From Culex pipiens pallens (lineage: Eukaryota; Arthropoda; Insecta; Diptera; Culicidae): a stretch of DNA of 64,000 nucleotides. Below are positions 23,021-32,745 of the stretch, piece by piece; the first letter of the stretch is position 1, and each line of letters opens with the position of its first letter. The translations under genes were made by a program, and so were the position numbers. The notes under the pieces are model-generated. The model was not told where the DNA came from. It searched no databases and saw only the letters and a list, made by a program, of their open reading frames with translations. The stretch is taken from the NCBI RefSeq assembly GCF_016801865.2, contig NC_068939.1, forward strand, positions 72,096,100-72,160,099, written 5' to 3'.

Positions 23021-23133
23021 CTGGAGTTTTTTTTTTGAAAAGGTCCTATAAACCAAATTTTCATTTTTTGCTTTTTGGGTGTTTTTGAATACCCTTGACT
23101 CAAGGCGGGGTCCTTTTCAAAAAAAAACTCCAG
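23021..23133. mobile_element. 113-bp MITE
   Basis: CTGGAGTTTTTTTTTTGAAA and the inverted TTTTCAAAAAAAAACTCCAG form its ends, with GGTCC/GGACC just inside. Noncoding. Confidence 0.65.
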
Positions 23134-23395
23134 GTATGCTATTTGAAGGGACTGAAAAATAATTGATAGATGGAGCCATATTGATCACTAGCGTGCACAG
23201 GGTGGGGCAACATGGGGCAACTGCCCCACCATCCTCAGCAATTTGTTCTAAATTCGGCCAGGGAGCGTCCATAAAAGACGTAACTTTCAAAACGCCCATA
23301 TAACTGCCCCACCTTCCTCGAGAAGCTGAGCACGCTACTAATATTGATATTGAGAAAATTGACAGCCAGAGAGTAACTGTACAAACATGGGGTGA

Positions 23396-24960
23396 ATTGA
23401 AATTCTGAAATTCTGAAATTCTGAAGTTCTGAAATTCTGAAATTCTGAAATTCTGAAATTCAGAAATTCAGAAATTCTGAAATTCAGAAATTCTGAAATT
23501 CAGAAATTCAGAAATTCAGAAATTCAGAAATTCAGAAATTCAGAAATTCAGAAATTCAGAAATTCAGAAATTCAGAAATTCAGAAATTCTGAAATTCTGA
23601 AATTCTGAAATTCTGAAATTCTGAAATTCTGAAATTCTGAAATTCAGAAATTCAGAAATTCAGAAATTCAGAAATTCAGAAATTCAGAAATTCAGAATTT
23701 CAGAATTTCAGAAATTTAGAAATTCAGAAATTCAGAAATCCTGAAATTCAGAAATTCAGAAATTCAGAAATTTAGAAATTCAGAAATTCAGAAATTCAGA
23801 AATTCAGAAATTCAGAAATTCAGAAATTCAGAAATTCAGAAATTCAGAATTTCAGAATTTCAGAAATTTAGAAATTCAGAAATTCAGAAATCCTGAAATT
23901 CAGAAATTCAGAAATTCAGAAATTCAGAAATTCAGAAATTCAGAAATTCAGAAATTCAGAAATTCAGAAATTCAGAAATTCAGAAATTCAGAAATTCAGA
24001 AATTCAGAAATTCAGAAATTCAGAAATTCAGAAATTCAGAAATTCAGAAATTCAGAAATTCAGAAATTCAGAAATTCAGAAATTCAGAAATTCAGAAATT
24101 CAGAAATTCAGAAATTCAGAAATTCAGAAATTCTGAAATTCTGAAATTCTGAAATTCTGAAATTCTGAAATTCTGAAATTCTGAAATTCTGAAATTCTGA
24201 AATTCTGAAATTCTGAAATTCTGAAATTCTGAAATTCTGAAATTCTGAAATTCAGAAATTCAGAAATTCAGAAATTCAGAAATTCAGAAATTCAGAAATT
24301 CAGAAATTCTGAAATTCTGAAATTCTGAAATTCTGAAATTCTGAAACTCTGAAATTCTGAAATTCTTAAATTCTGAAATTCTGAAATTCTGAATTACTGA
24401 ATTTCTGAAATTCTGAAATTCTGAAATTCTGAAATTCTGAAATTCTGAAATTCAGAAATTCAGAAATTCAGTAATTCAGAAATTCAGAAACTCAGAAACT
24501 CAGAAACTCAGAAATTCAGAAATTCAGAAATTCAGAAATTCAGAAAATCAGAAACTCAGAAATTCAGAAATTCAGAAATTCTGAAATTCTGAAATTCTGA
24601 AATTCTGAAATTCAGAAATTCAGAAATTCAGAAATTCAGAAATTCAGAAATTCAGAAATTCAGAAATTCAGAAATTCAGAAATTCAGAAATTCAGAAATT
24701 CAGAAATTCAGAAATTCAGAAATTCAGAAATTCAGAAATTCAGACATTCAGAAATTCAGACATTCAGAAATTCAGAAATTCAGAAATTCAGAAATTCAGA
24801 AATTCTGAAATTCAGAAATTCAGAAATTCAGAAATTCAGAAATTCAGAAATTCAGAAATTCAGAAATTCAGAAATTCAGAAATTCAGAAATTCAGAAATT
24901 CAGAAATCCTGAAATTCTGAAATACTGAAATACTGAAATTCTGAATTTCTTAAATTATGA
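23396..24960 (+). repeat. 8-bp satellite, AAATTCAG and AAATTCTG variants
   Basis: Roughly 195 tandem units of eight bases. The units occur in alternating blocks of the CAG and CTG variants (for example CTG at 23,397-23,460, CAG at 23,470-23,585, CTG at 23,590-23,640), with local duplications of longer segments such as the one at 23,690-23,760 and 23,840-23,910. No protein is encoded. Confidence 0.95.
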
Positions 24961-25020
24961 AATTAAGAAATTCAGAAAATATGAAATTAAGAAATTCAGA
25001 AATTGAGAAATTCTGAATTT

Positions 25021-26430
25021 TTTTCTTAATTTCTTAATTTCCTAATTTCTTTATTTCTTTATTTCTTTATTTCTTTATTTCTTTATTTCTTTATTTCTTT
25101 ATTTCTTTATTTCTTTATTTCTTTATATCTTTATTTCTTTATTTCTTTATTTCTTTATTTCTTTATTTCTTTATTTCTTTATTTCTTGATTTCTTTATTC
25201 CTTTATTTCTTTATTTCTTTATTTCTTTATTTCTTTATTTCTTTATTTCTTTATTTCTTTATTTCTTTATTTCTTTATTTCTTTATTTCTTTATTTCTTT
25301 ATTTCTTTATTTCTTTATTTCTTTATTTCTTTATTTCTTTATTTCTTTATTTCTTTATTTCTTTATTTCTTTATTTCTTTATTTCTTTATTTCTTTATTT
25401 CTTTATTTCTTTATTTCTTTATTTCTTTATTTCTTTATTTCTTTATTTCTTTATTTCTTTATTTCTTTATTTCTTTATTTCTTTATTTCTTTATTTCTTT
25501 ATTTCTTTATTTCTTTATTTCTTTATTTCTTTATTTCTTTATTTCTTTATTTCTTTATTTCTTTATTTCTTTATTTCTTTATTTCTTTATTTCTTTATTT
25601 CTTTATTTCTTTAATTCTTTATTTCTTTATTTCTTTATTTCTTTATTTCTTTATTTCTTTATTTCTTTATTTCTTTATTTCTTTATTTCTTTATTTCTTT
25701 ATTTCTTTATTTCTTTATTTCTTTATTTCTTTATGTCTTTATTTCTTTATTTCTTTATTTCTTTATTTCTTTATTTCTTTATTTCTTTATTTCTTTATTC
25801 CTTTATTTCTTTATTTCTATATTTCTATATTTCTTTATTTCTTTATTTCTTTATTTCTTCATTTCTTTATTTCTTTATTTCTTTATTTCTTTACTTCTTT
25901 ATTTCTTTATTTCTTTATTTCTTTATTTCTTTATTTCTTAATTTCTTTATTTCTTTATTTCTTTATTTCTTTATTTCTTTATTTCTTTATTTCTTTATTT
26001 CTTTATTTCTTTATTTCTTTATTTCTTTATTTCTTTATTTCTTTATTTCTTTATTTCTTTATTTCTTTATTTCTTTATTTCTTTATTTCTTTATTTCTTT
26101 ATTTCTTTATTTCTTTATTTCTTTATTTCTTTATTTCTTTATTTCTTTATTTCTTTATTTCTTTATTTCTTTATTTCTTTATTTCTTTATTTCTTTATTT
26201 CTTTTTTTCTTTATTCCTTTATTTCTTTATTTCTTTATTTCTTTATTTCTTCATTTCTTTATTTCTTTATTTCTTTATTTCTTTATTTCTTTATTTCTTT
26301 ATTTCTTTATTTCTTTATTTCTTTATTTCTTTATTTCTTTATTTCTTTATTTCTTTATTTCTTTATTTCTTTATTACTTTATTTCTTTATTATTTTATTT
26401 CTTTATTTCTTTATTTCTTTATTTTTTTTC
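25021..26430 (+). repeat. 8-bp satellite, TTTATTTC
   Basis: Roughly 175 tandem units, very uniform. Because 8 is not a multiple of 3, all three forward frames give the same eight-residue period (FISLFLYF), which explains the 142- and 251-codon frames here; they are artefacts. It follows the previous array after a short degenerate junction (24,960-25,035). Confidence 0.95.
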
Positions 26431-28229
26431 TTCACTTGCTTTTCTTCTTAATTTCTCCCACTCTTCTAGCCTTCAGCCAGAACTATGATGCAATTATCAA
26501 ATATTTATTCCATAAAAATAAATATGAAAAAAAATCTAATTTTTTCCATGTTTTCAACTTTCCGTTCTTGGTAAACCGTACACACTTTGATCTAGCGTAC
26601 TGTTTAAAAATGTTCTATGTTTATGGGAAACACTCGTATCATAGGTGGCAATCAACATTTTCCTTGAATGACATACATTTCATGCTGTGAAATAAAATTA
26701 AAATTCTTTCTTGTTATTTGAAAACGTAAAAACCCACTTTAAAATAATTTGAGGTAGCCTATCGCCTCTTTTCAAAACTTTGTCGACATCAACATCAGGC
26801 GATTCCATTGTTGCCATTTTGGCATCGGAAAAATCTCATGTGTTTGCCACAAAACGCTTGAAACGCTTGCCTGCTTGAAATATTCACGGAAATATTTCAC
26901 AGCGTTATTTGGTTTGTGTCCATGGTGTCGCGGCAGCAATATGGCTGACAGGACAGGCATCGAACTACGATGCACTGACATTTTAGCAAAGCATGGTAGT
27001 GACTATGCTTTCGATGTCGGTCATCTTACGATGCTCGTGCATCGAAAATCAAAAGTCGGAAAATCACATTTTCGGGGCTTTCCGGCAATTAGTATTTGTT
27101 TTTATTGTTCGTACTGCCATGAACAATCAATCTAAACTATTTTACCACTTAACTTGGTCGAAAAATATGAGTTTTCGACCAAATTTGACCACGAGCATCG
27201 AAAGCCGCTTTCGATGTCGGTCATCGAAAAATCCATGAAAATCCACCCTTAAATTTAAAATCACAAAAAAAAATTACCGTGTAAAAACAGACCTATTTCG
27301 TAAAGAACTACTCTTGTATGGCTTACAAAATGACTTCTTTGGTTATAGTTTAATTAAAACAATTTCCTTTAAAAAAAATACAACATCTAAAAATGTTCGT
27401 GAAGAATTTCCCAAAAGAATAATAGTTTGCCTCCCCGTAGGGTACGTAAACAAATAAGCCGCGTTGTCTCATTAAAATCGCCTTCGTGACGGACGTGTCT
27501 CTTGAGTGAGGTTTCCCTCAGCCATTTTTTCTGTTTAATTCCGTACAAAACGCGAGATATGAATTTTCGCTCTCATGACTGACGAATGGGACCTCGGCTC
27601 TATAGGGTCTCCCAAGACAGGTGGTGCCTAGTGAGTAGGTAATAAACCCCACACGCGCGTGTTCAGTTCACCGCAAACAAAAACAAACAATAATGACGAA
27701 CTCCGCCTGGACTGGACGGAGAATATTTCGGGGGTAATTTTTCGGCGGAATTGAATTAGTGGCGGCGTCGGCGGCCTGTCCACATCAAAAGGTCGCGAGT
27801 TTTTTTTCTGTTTGATAATTTTCGAGCTTGAAATGCTTTTCGGTCGCTCTTTTTTTTTTATTTTTGGTACGCGACTGATGATGTGATCTAAGCGAAGGAA
27901 AGTTGCGGAACGGAACGGAACTACAAAGGAGGACTTTTCCCCGTGCCGATGCCGCCTAGGAGGGGACAGGTGTTTGGACACGCGGAACTGACCACTGCTG
28001 CGGATTGCTGCTGGGAAAAATGCTACTTTTAACCCAGCAGTTGCGTGCGTGAGTGCGTGTCAGACGGTATGACTGACACGCCAGTGGTGGCCTCTGTGTT
28101 GGGGAAGATAATATTACTGTAGTTGAAGTGTTTGATCCAATTCTTTTACCTTCAATAATAAATGTTAAAATTAAATACATGAACTTTTAAAAAAATGATC
28201 TTGTTATTTTGTAACAATAAACGACTTGT
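26431..28229. other. unique stretch, no confirmed gene
   Basis: 26,760-27,252 is the right inner part of the composite element. 27,430-28,190 is less AT-rich and repeat-free, with a 117-codon minus-strand frame (27,628-27,981) that opens on GTG and has basic and Ser-rich content but no recognisable domain. It could be conserved noncoding DNA or an exon-bearing patch. Confidence 0.35.
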
Positions 28230-29500
28230 TTAACATTTAAAAACGATACGTAATCCACCTTTAGGTGGTTGGTGCCTTCCTCACATTCATAAAGTCAATA
28301 CATTCAGTAAAATTAGCAACACTCCCTTAACATGTTTAACAAATCAATTTTATTACTGATTTCTTTTGATAGGGTTCGCAGACCTTCAATTTTTCTGGCT
28401 CATCTGGCAAGGTCTGATAAAAAAAACCTTATGGTCCGATTATCAATGTTAATACAAGAAACATTCGTGAAATTTTCCGATCTTTTCGAAAAAATAATTT
28501 GAAAATTTTTAAATCAAGACTAACTTTTTAAAAGGGCCAAACATTGAATATTACGCCCATTTAAAATGCTAGTCTTGATTTAAACATTTTCAAAATATTT
28601 TTTTCGAAAAGATCGGAAAATTTCACGAATTTTCAATTCGATTTCAATTCATTTCAATTTTCGTGTTTCTTTTTCTTAAAGCGGCTCTATCTCAGCGACC
28701 CTAGGTCCAATCTTTAATATCTCTTAGACAATTTTATAGCAAATTTTCTGAACTTTTAAAAAAAAAATTTTAGAAATGGTCACTCATAGTCACTTGTTTT
28801 ATAAAATTGAAAAACTGCAAATATTTCGCTAAAATCAAACTTTCGGTGGCTATATCTTGAAAACGGAACCCTTTATCAAAAATCTGTAAAGTACTTTTCG
28901 ATTGCAAATTCAATTTTGCATTAAAGAATAATGTCAAACTTGTTTTTGCATGAAACTTCATTTTTTTCCAAAAATCACTATTTTTTCAAAAATTCATAAC
29001 TCGGCGGCAGATTTTTTGACCATGTTTCTCTATGGCTCAAAAAATGCGGATTTTTGTCCCCTAAAACATATCACAAAATCTCGAAAATCAAAAAATACGT
29101 ATTTTGGGAAATTGAGTTTCAGTGAAAAAAAAGTTGATAAAAAAATCTGCAATTTTTTTTCCGTGTACCTATTTTTTCTCAAAAGTCCTCAACAATACCT
29201 ACAACTTTGCCGAAGACACCAAATTGATCAGAAAATTCACTCAAAAGTTACAGCTGTTTGAATATTTACATACCATTTTTGTATGGACAGCAGCCAAAAT
29301 TGTATGGGTGAACCAATGACGCAAAATAGCTTATTTGGTCATAGGGAAGGCCCCCACAAAGTTTGAGCCAAATCAAAAAATACAAATAAAATCCATTTCC
29401 GGTTTTGGTAAAGAATTTCTCCAAAACAAACCGAAATGACCGAAGGGTTGATGGATGCAAAAATCATGTTCGATGAATAAAAAAAAACTTTTTTCAAACT
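28230..29500. mobile_element. fragment of the GCCTTCCTCA repeat followed by an AAATCAAGACTAAC foldback copy
   Basis: 28,230-28,435 (CACCTTTAGGTGGTTGGTGC..) matches the start of the repeat at 55,308. From 28,436 the sequence changes to the foldback family, with palindromic core AAATCAAGACTAAC near 28,505-28,585, the phrase TTCATAACTCGGCGGCAGAT near 28,990 and the inverted CTTTGCCGAAGACACCAAAT near 29,203. The matching end of the first repeat reappears at 31,612-31,866, so this may be one copy split by later insertions. Confidence 0.55.
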
Positions 29501-30200
29501 TTTATTTAATTTCAAGTCACAATAAAAGCAATATGGAAAGTCATCATTGTAAATAAATTTGAGTAATTTTTATTTTTATATTTCATCAGGAAAATATTAT
29601 GCATCGGTGGTCCCCTCGTAATTTTTCGTTCAGCCCAGTTATCGAGTAGCATTCGGTGACTGAGCTACGTTGAACCAAAATATTGAAAGATCAACACATT
29701 TCACTTACATTTTCTTCTCTTCAGAAATGCAGTCAAGGATGACACAAATAGAAAAACAAAATTTGCACGAAACATTACTTTACCAGTTGATCTTCTTTTA
29801 TAAAGTTAAAATTGTATAAGGCTGGTGGGTGATACTATTAAAGCTATCAAATCAAGCAAAAATCTCGATTTTCATTTAAAAAATCCCGTTTAAAGTTTTT
29901 TTTTCAAACCGCCATATCTGAAAAAATGCATAAAAATTATAAAAGTGTAATCGACCACTATTTCTTTAAAAAGAAAATTAATTGAAACTAGGTTTGGGTC
30001 CTTTTACCCAAAATGGCAAACATCGTTTTCCACAGAAGATTTCTTTTAAGAATCAACTTATATCTTGAGGGGATCGTTAGTGTTAGTTTCAATGTTAGTT
30101 TCCCACTGGTGTCATAAAATTCATATTTGATCAATGAAAATTGCATATCTCCTTCACCGGTGATGGAAGAATTATCATCAAATGTCAATCTTTTGACGCT
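29501..30200. other. no gene seen
   Basis: AT-rich sequence without long frames or clear repeats. It precedes the target-site copy of the retroposon at 30,224. Confidence 0.4.
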
Positions 30201-30224
30201 CATCAAAAGAAACAATCGTAAGGA

Positions 30225-30300
30225 GGAGCGGCCGTGGCTGACTGGTTACGGTGTTCGCTTTCTAAGCGAATGGTCCTGGGTTTCGATTCCCATCTGCTCC
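30225..30300 (+). pseudogene. tRNA-Arg(UCU)-like head of the retroposon
   Basis: The module is 76 nt. The acceptor stem GGAGCGG/CTGCTCC pairs over seven positions, and the anticodon arm TTCGC-TTTCTAA-GCGAA gives anticodon TCT. The A-box region is TGGCTGACTGGTTA. The T loop, TTTCGATT, has eight bases instead of seven and the D arm is poor, so it is more likely a retroposon promoter than a working tRNA. Confidence 0.55.
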
Positions 30301-30357
30301 TAACGAGAAAGTATAGGAAATATTAATCTTAAAACTCTGAACATGAACGAAAAATCA

Positions 30358-30437
30358 AAGTCGCCCGAGTCGGGGTTCGATCCCCCGTCCTTTGGATTGG
30401 TAATCAAAAATGCTAACCACTAGGCCATCACGGCTTG
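30358..30437 (-). pseudogene. tRNA-like module, antisense within the retroposon
   Basis: On the minus strand it has an A box, TGGCCTAGTGGTTAGC, and a B box, GGATCGAACCCC, at tRNA spacing. The acceptor stem pairs poorly, so it is not a functional tRNA. Confidence 0.5.
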
Positions 30438-31308
30438 GTGAGCGACGTCTGGAATTAGGAATACTGTTACTATCAAACTATATACGCGCTGGGTCCTTGT
30501 CCATTTGACAAGGGTTCGGAAGTTCTAAATAACGTTTGAACCCGATTGGTGCAAACGTTCTTCAGGGCGGGGCTTGTCGCTAAAAGCTGAGGGACCTCGC
30601 GCTCGGCTAGCCAGCGTAGAAATGGGTCACCGAAGCTCGGCAGAGCTAACACCTTCCAAATGCCTATGCGAGTTATTTGCATGTATAGAATGTAGATCTA
30701 AAAATACATGGAAACAACTCAATTTGTAAGAAGCGACCGCGTGGTCCCGTTTGGTTGGTTGCACACACACACACACACATCAAAAGAAACAATCGTAAGG
30801 GAACATGGCTCTCATCTTTCGCACTCGAAAGATCAAAATTTCAAAAATCTGTATCATTTGGAGAAATTGCAGGATCGTGTTTTTTTTTTAATTTTCTAAT
30901 TTTTAACATCAAATTTTCAATATTTCATCACCGCCATTTTGGCCACCATCTTGAATTTAATAACTATAAAAATAAATCTTACTCAAAATTGTAAATCAAC
31001 TTCTTTTTTCATAAATTGCACCGTTTTCAAGATTAACCCTATTTGATTTGATTTGAAAAATTTGAAATCATTCACCTAAGTTTGATTTTGACTGAAAACT
31101 TCTATTTTTCGACTTTTGAATGAAGTGTCTGTACACCCAAACGGCGGTCGCATGATTGTGATGCATGGCGGCATGAAAGTATATCAGAATCTGCATGAAA
31201 TCTGTCCTCATTCATTTTTTGCGATATAGGAGTATGACATTTTTGCCCGTTACCGACAATTATCAACATTACCGACGGCTTTTTGGTTGTATTTCACAAA
31301 AAAAAACC

Positions 31309-31386
31309 CCTTCACTGAACGAGGATTGAACCACCAACTTCTTGGTTATTGATCCGAAACGCTACCACCGCGCCATGGACGCTTGA
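31309..31386 (-). pseudogene. tRNA-like sequence followed by a T run
   Basis: Minus-strand A box TGGCGCGGTGGTAGCG and B box GGTTCAATCC have tRNA spacing, and a run of nine Ts follows at once (31,300-31,308), like a Pol III terminator. The T and acceptor stems pair poorly. It may be a tRNA pseudogene or a SINE head. Confidence 0.45.
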
Positions 31387-31611
31387 TGAATTGTGAGTGA
31401 AAGAGCACCAACATATTCTTCTCTTTGGAGTATTGCTCGGGGACGGGCCAGCATTATATGTGTTGGTGAGAACTGCAGATCGCCGAAATGTTTACACGCG
31501 GGCAAAAATTATCTACGGGCTTGCTGCAAAAAATGTTATAAAATGTGACATTTTCTGCAGCAAATCCACTGTTGGAGATTTTGTGATATATTTTTTCCTT
31601 TGGGTGTAAAC

Positions 31612-31866
31612 TTATTTATTTTCAATAGCGACTTATGGGACCCCAAAACGGATCGAATGATACCAAGACGGTCCAAATCAGTTCATCAGCCAATGCCGAG
31701 ATAATCCAGTGCATTTTTTATCAACATCCCACCACACACACATTTGCTCAGAATTTGATTCTAAGTCGATATGTACACATGAAGGTGGGTCTAAGAGGTC
31801 AAATTAAGAATTTCTTTTTTCGAGTGATTTTGTAGCCTTTCCTCAGTAAGGTGAGGAAGGCAAAAA
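31612..31866 (+). mobile_element. end fragment of the GCCTTCCTCA repeat
   Basis: It shares TTATGGGACCCCAAAACGGA and the terminal CCTTTCCTCAGTAAGGTGAG with the full copy ending at 56,200. The start fragment at 28,230-28,435 is in the same orientation, so the two could be one interrupted copy. Confidence 0.6.
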
Positions 31867-32430
31867 GGTTTCATACTAGTGTCCAAATTTATTAATATTT
31901 TTCTTTAGGGTTCATAAAATTTCCTATAAATTTGTCTAAGAAAAATTGAAGATTGTACCTCTGGTTGCTGATATACAGCGGATAAAAGAAAAGAAAAAAG
32001 AACATTAATTTTTTCCAAGTCTCATTTAAACAGCCCCCATTCTAATGTAAAAAATATTGACACACTTTTGAAAATTTTCGATCTCCTAAAAACATTTTGA
32101 AAATTTTAAATCCAGATCTACTTTTCAAAAGGGTTTATTAATTATTATTTATAAAATAATTAATTTTTAAATTTACAATTTGTTTCCATGTGCGTATTTC
32201 TTCTGAATAGTTCTTATCAATATCGACAACTTTTCCGAAGATACCAAATTGATCAGAAAATTCGCAAAAAAAAAATTATTCGAAAATGTACGTACCATTT
32301 ATGTATACACAACTGCCAATGTTTTATGGAGCCTTCTATGGGCAATCCAATGATAAATAATCGCATTTTTGATCATTGGGAAGGCCCCACAAAGTTTCCG
32401 CAAAATCAAAATATACAAGAAAAATAAAAA
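31867..32430. mobile_element. decayed copy of the foldback family
   Basis: The sequence contains CTTTTCCGAAGATACCAAAT near 32,230, parallel to the version near 29,203, and GAAAATTTTAAATCCAGATC near 32,100, a worn copy of the core arm. It is truncated and noncoding. Confidence 0.5.
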
Positions 32431-32611
32431 AAATACACGAAATCGGACGATTTCGTAGAGAATTGCTCAGGCTGATAATGCATTTTTTTTAGTGTTATGA
32501 TTTATTTGGTAAAATATGAGAAATACACAGAAGTAGTTACGCCCCTGCGCCCCTGTCTACGTGACAAAATAAAAACAAATTAACGGTTCCAATTTCCAAA
32601 TATTCGCCCGA

Positions 32612-32745
32612 ATGATGACCCTCGGCTCGATTGCGCCGTTTGAAAGTCGACTGGACACGCCGCCGCCGCCCAAGGGATTCCTCCGGTTCGATTCCTCGAA
32701 CGGTGGAATTCCAAAAGTTTGGCCAGACCAGACCCAGCAATTGCA
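32612..32745 (+). CDS. weak exon candidate in a GC-richer island
   Basis: Within the unique island 32,560-33,140 a forward frame opens with ATGATGACCCTC and shows good third-position GC up to TTGCAG at 32,745, followed by GTCATT, a poor donor. The peptide contains DTPPPPKGFLRF and IPKVWPDQTQQLQ. If unspliced it continues to a stop at 32,857 with poorer codon bias. The opposite strand is open as well. No family was recognised. Confidence 0.2.

Larger units (their letters stand above)
22614..27252. mobile_element. composite element enclosing two satellite arrays
   Basis: The ends are inverted relatives: TTAGGCTGGATTTTCATGGA at 22,614 and, inverted, TTAAGGGTGGATTTTCATGG at 27,252. The inner flanks share GCATCGAAA / TTTCGATG phrases. 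Between them lie a 113-bp MITE (23,021-23,133), two 8-bp satellites (23,396-26,430) and unique DNA. Whether it moved as one unit or the arrays expanded after insertion is open. No protein gene was found. Confidence 0.45.
30224..30777 (+). mobile_element. tRNA-headed retroposon, 554 bp, 23-bp target duplication, (CA)n tail
   Basis: An exact 23-bp direct repeat starting CATCAAAAGAAACAATCG lies at 30,201-30,223 and 30,778-30,800. Between the copies the element starts at once with a tRNA-Arg-like module (30,225-30,300) and ends with a CA dinucleotide run (about 30,762-30,777). A second, oppositely oriented tRNA-like module occupies about 30,358-30,437. The body (30,440-30,760) is not AT-rich and has no coding frame of note. 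Direct duplications of this length and a Pol III-type head are hallmarks of SINE retroposition. Confidence 0.8.

Noticed and set aside
23396..26430. Possible CRISPR-like repeat array
   Set aside because: Units are contiguous 8-mers without unique spacers, and the DNA is eukaryotic.
25186..26488. Long hydrophobic ORFs resembling multi-pass membrane proteins
   Set aside because: They are the 8-bp TTTATTTC array translated; every frame gives the same eight-residue period.
30225..30437. Two functional tRNA genes in divergent arrangement
   Set aside because: An eight-base T loop, poor D and acceptor stems in the second module, and the flanking 23-bp duplication point to a retroposon.
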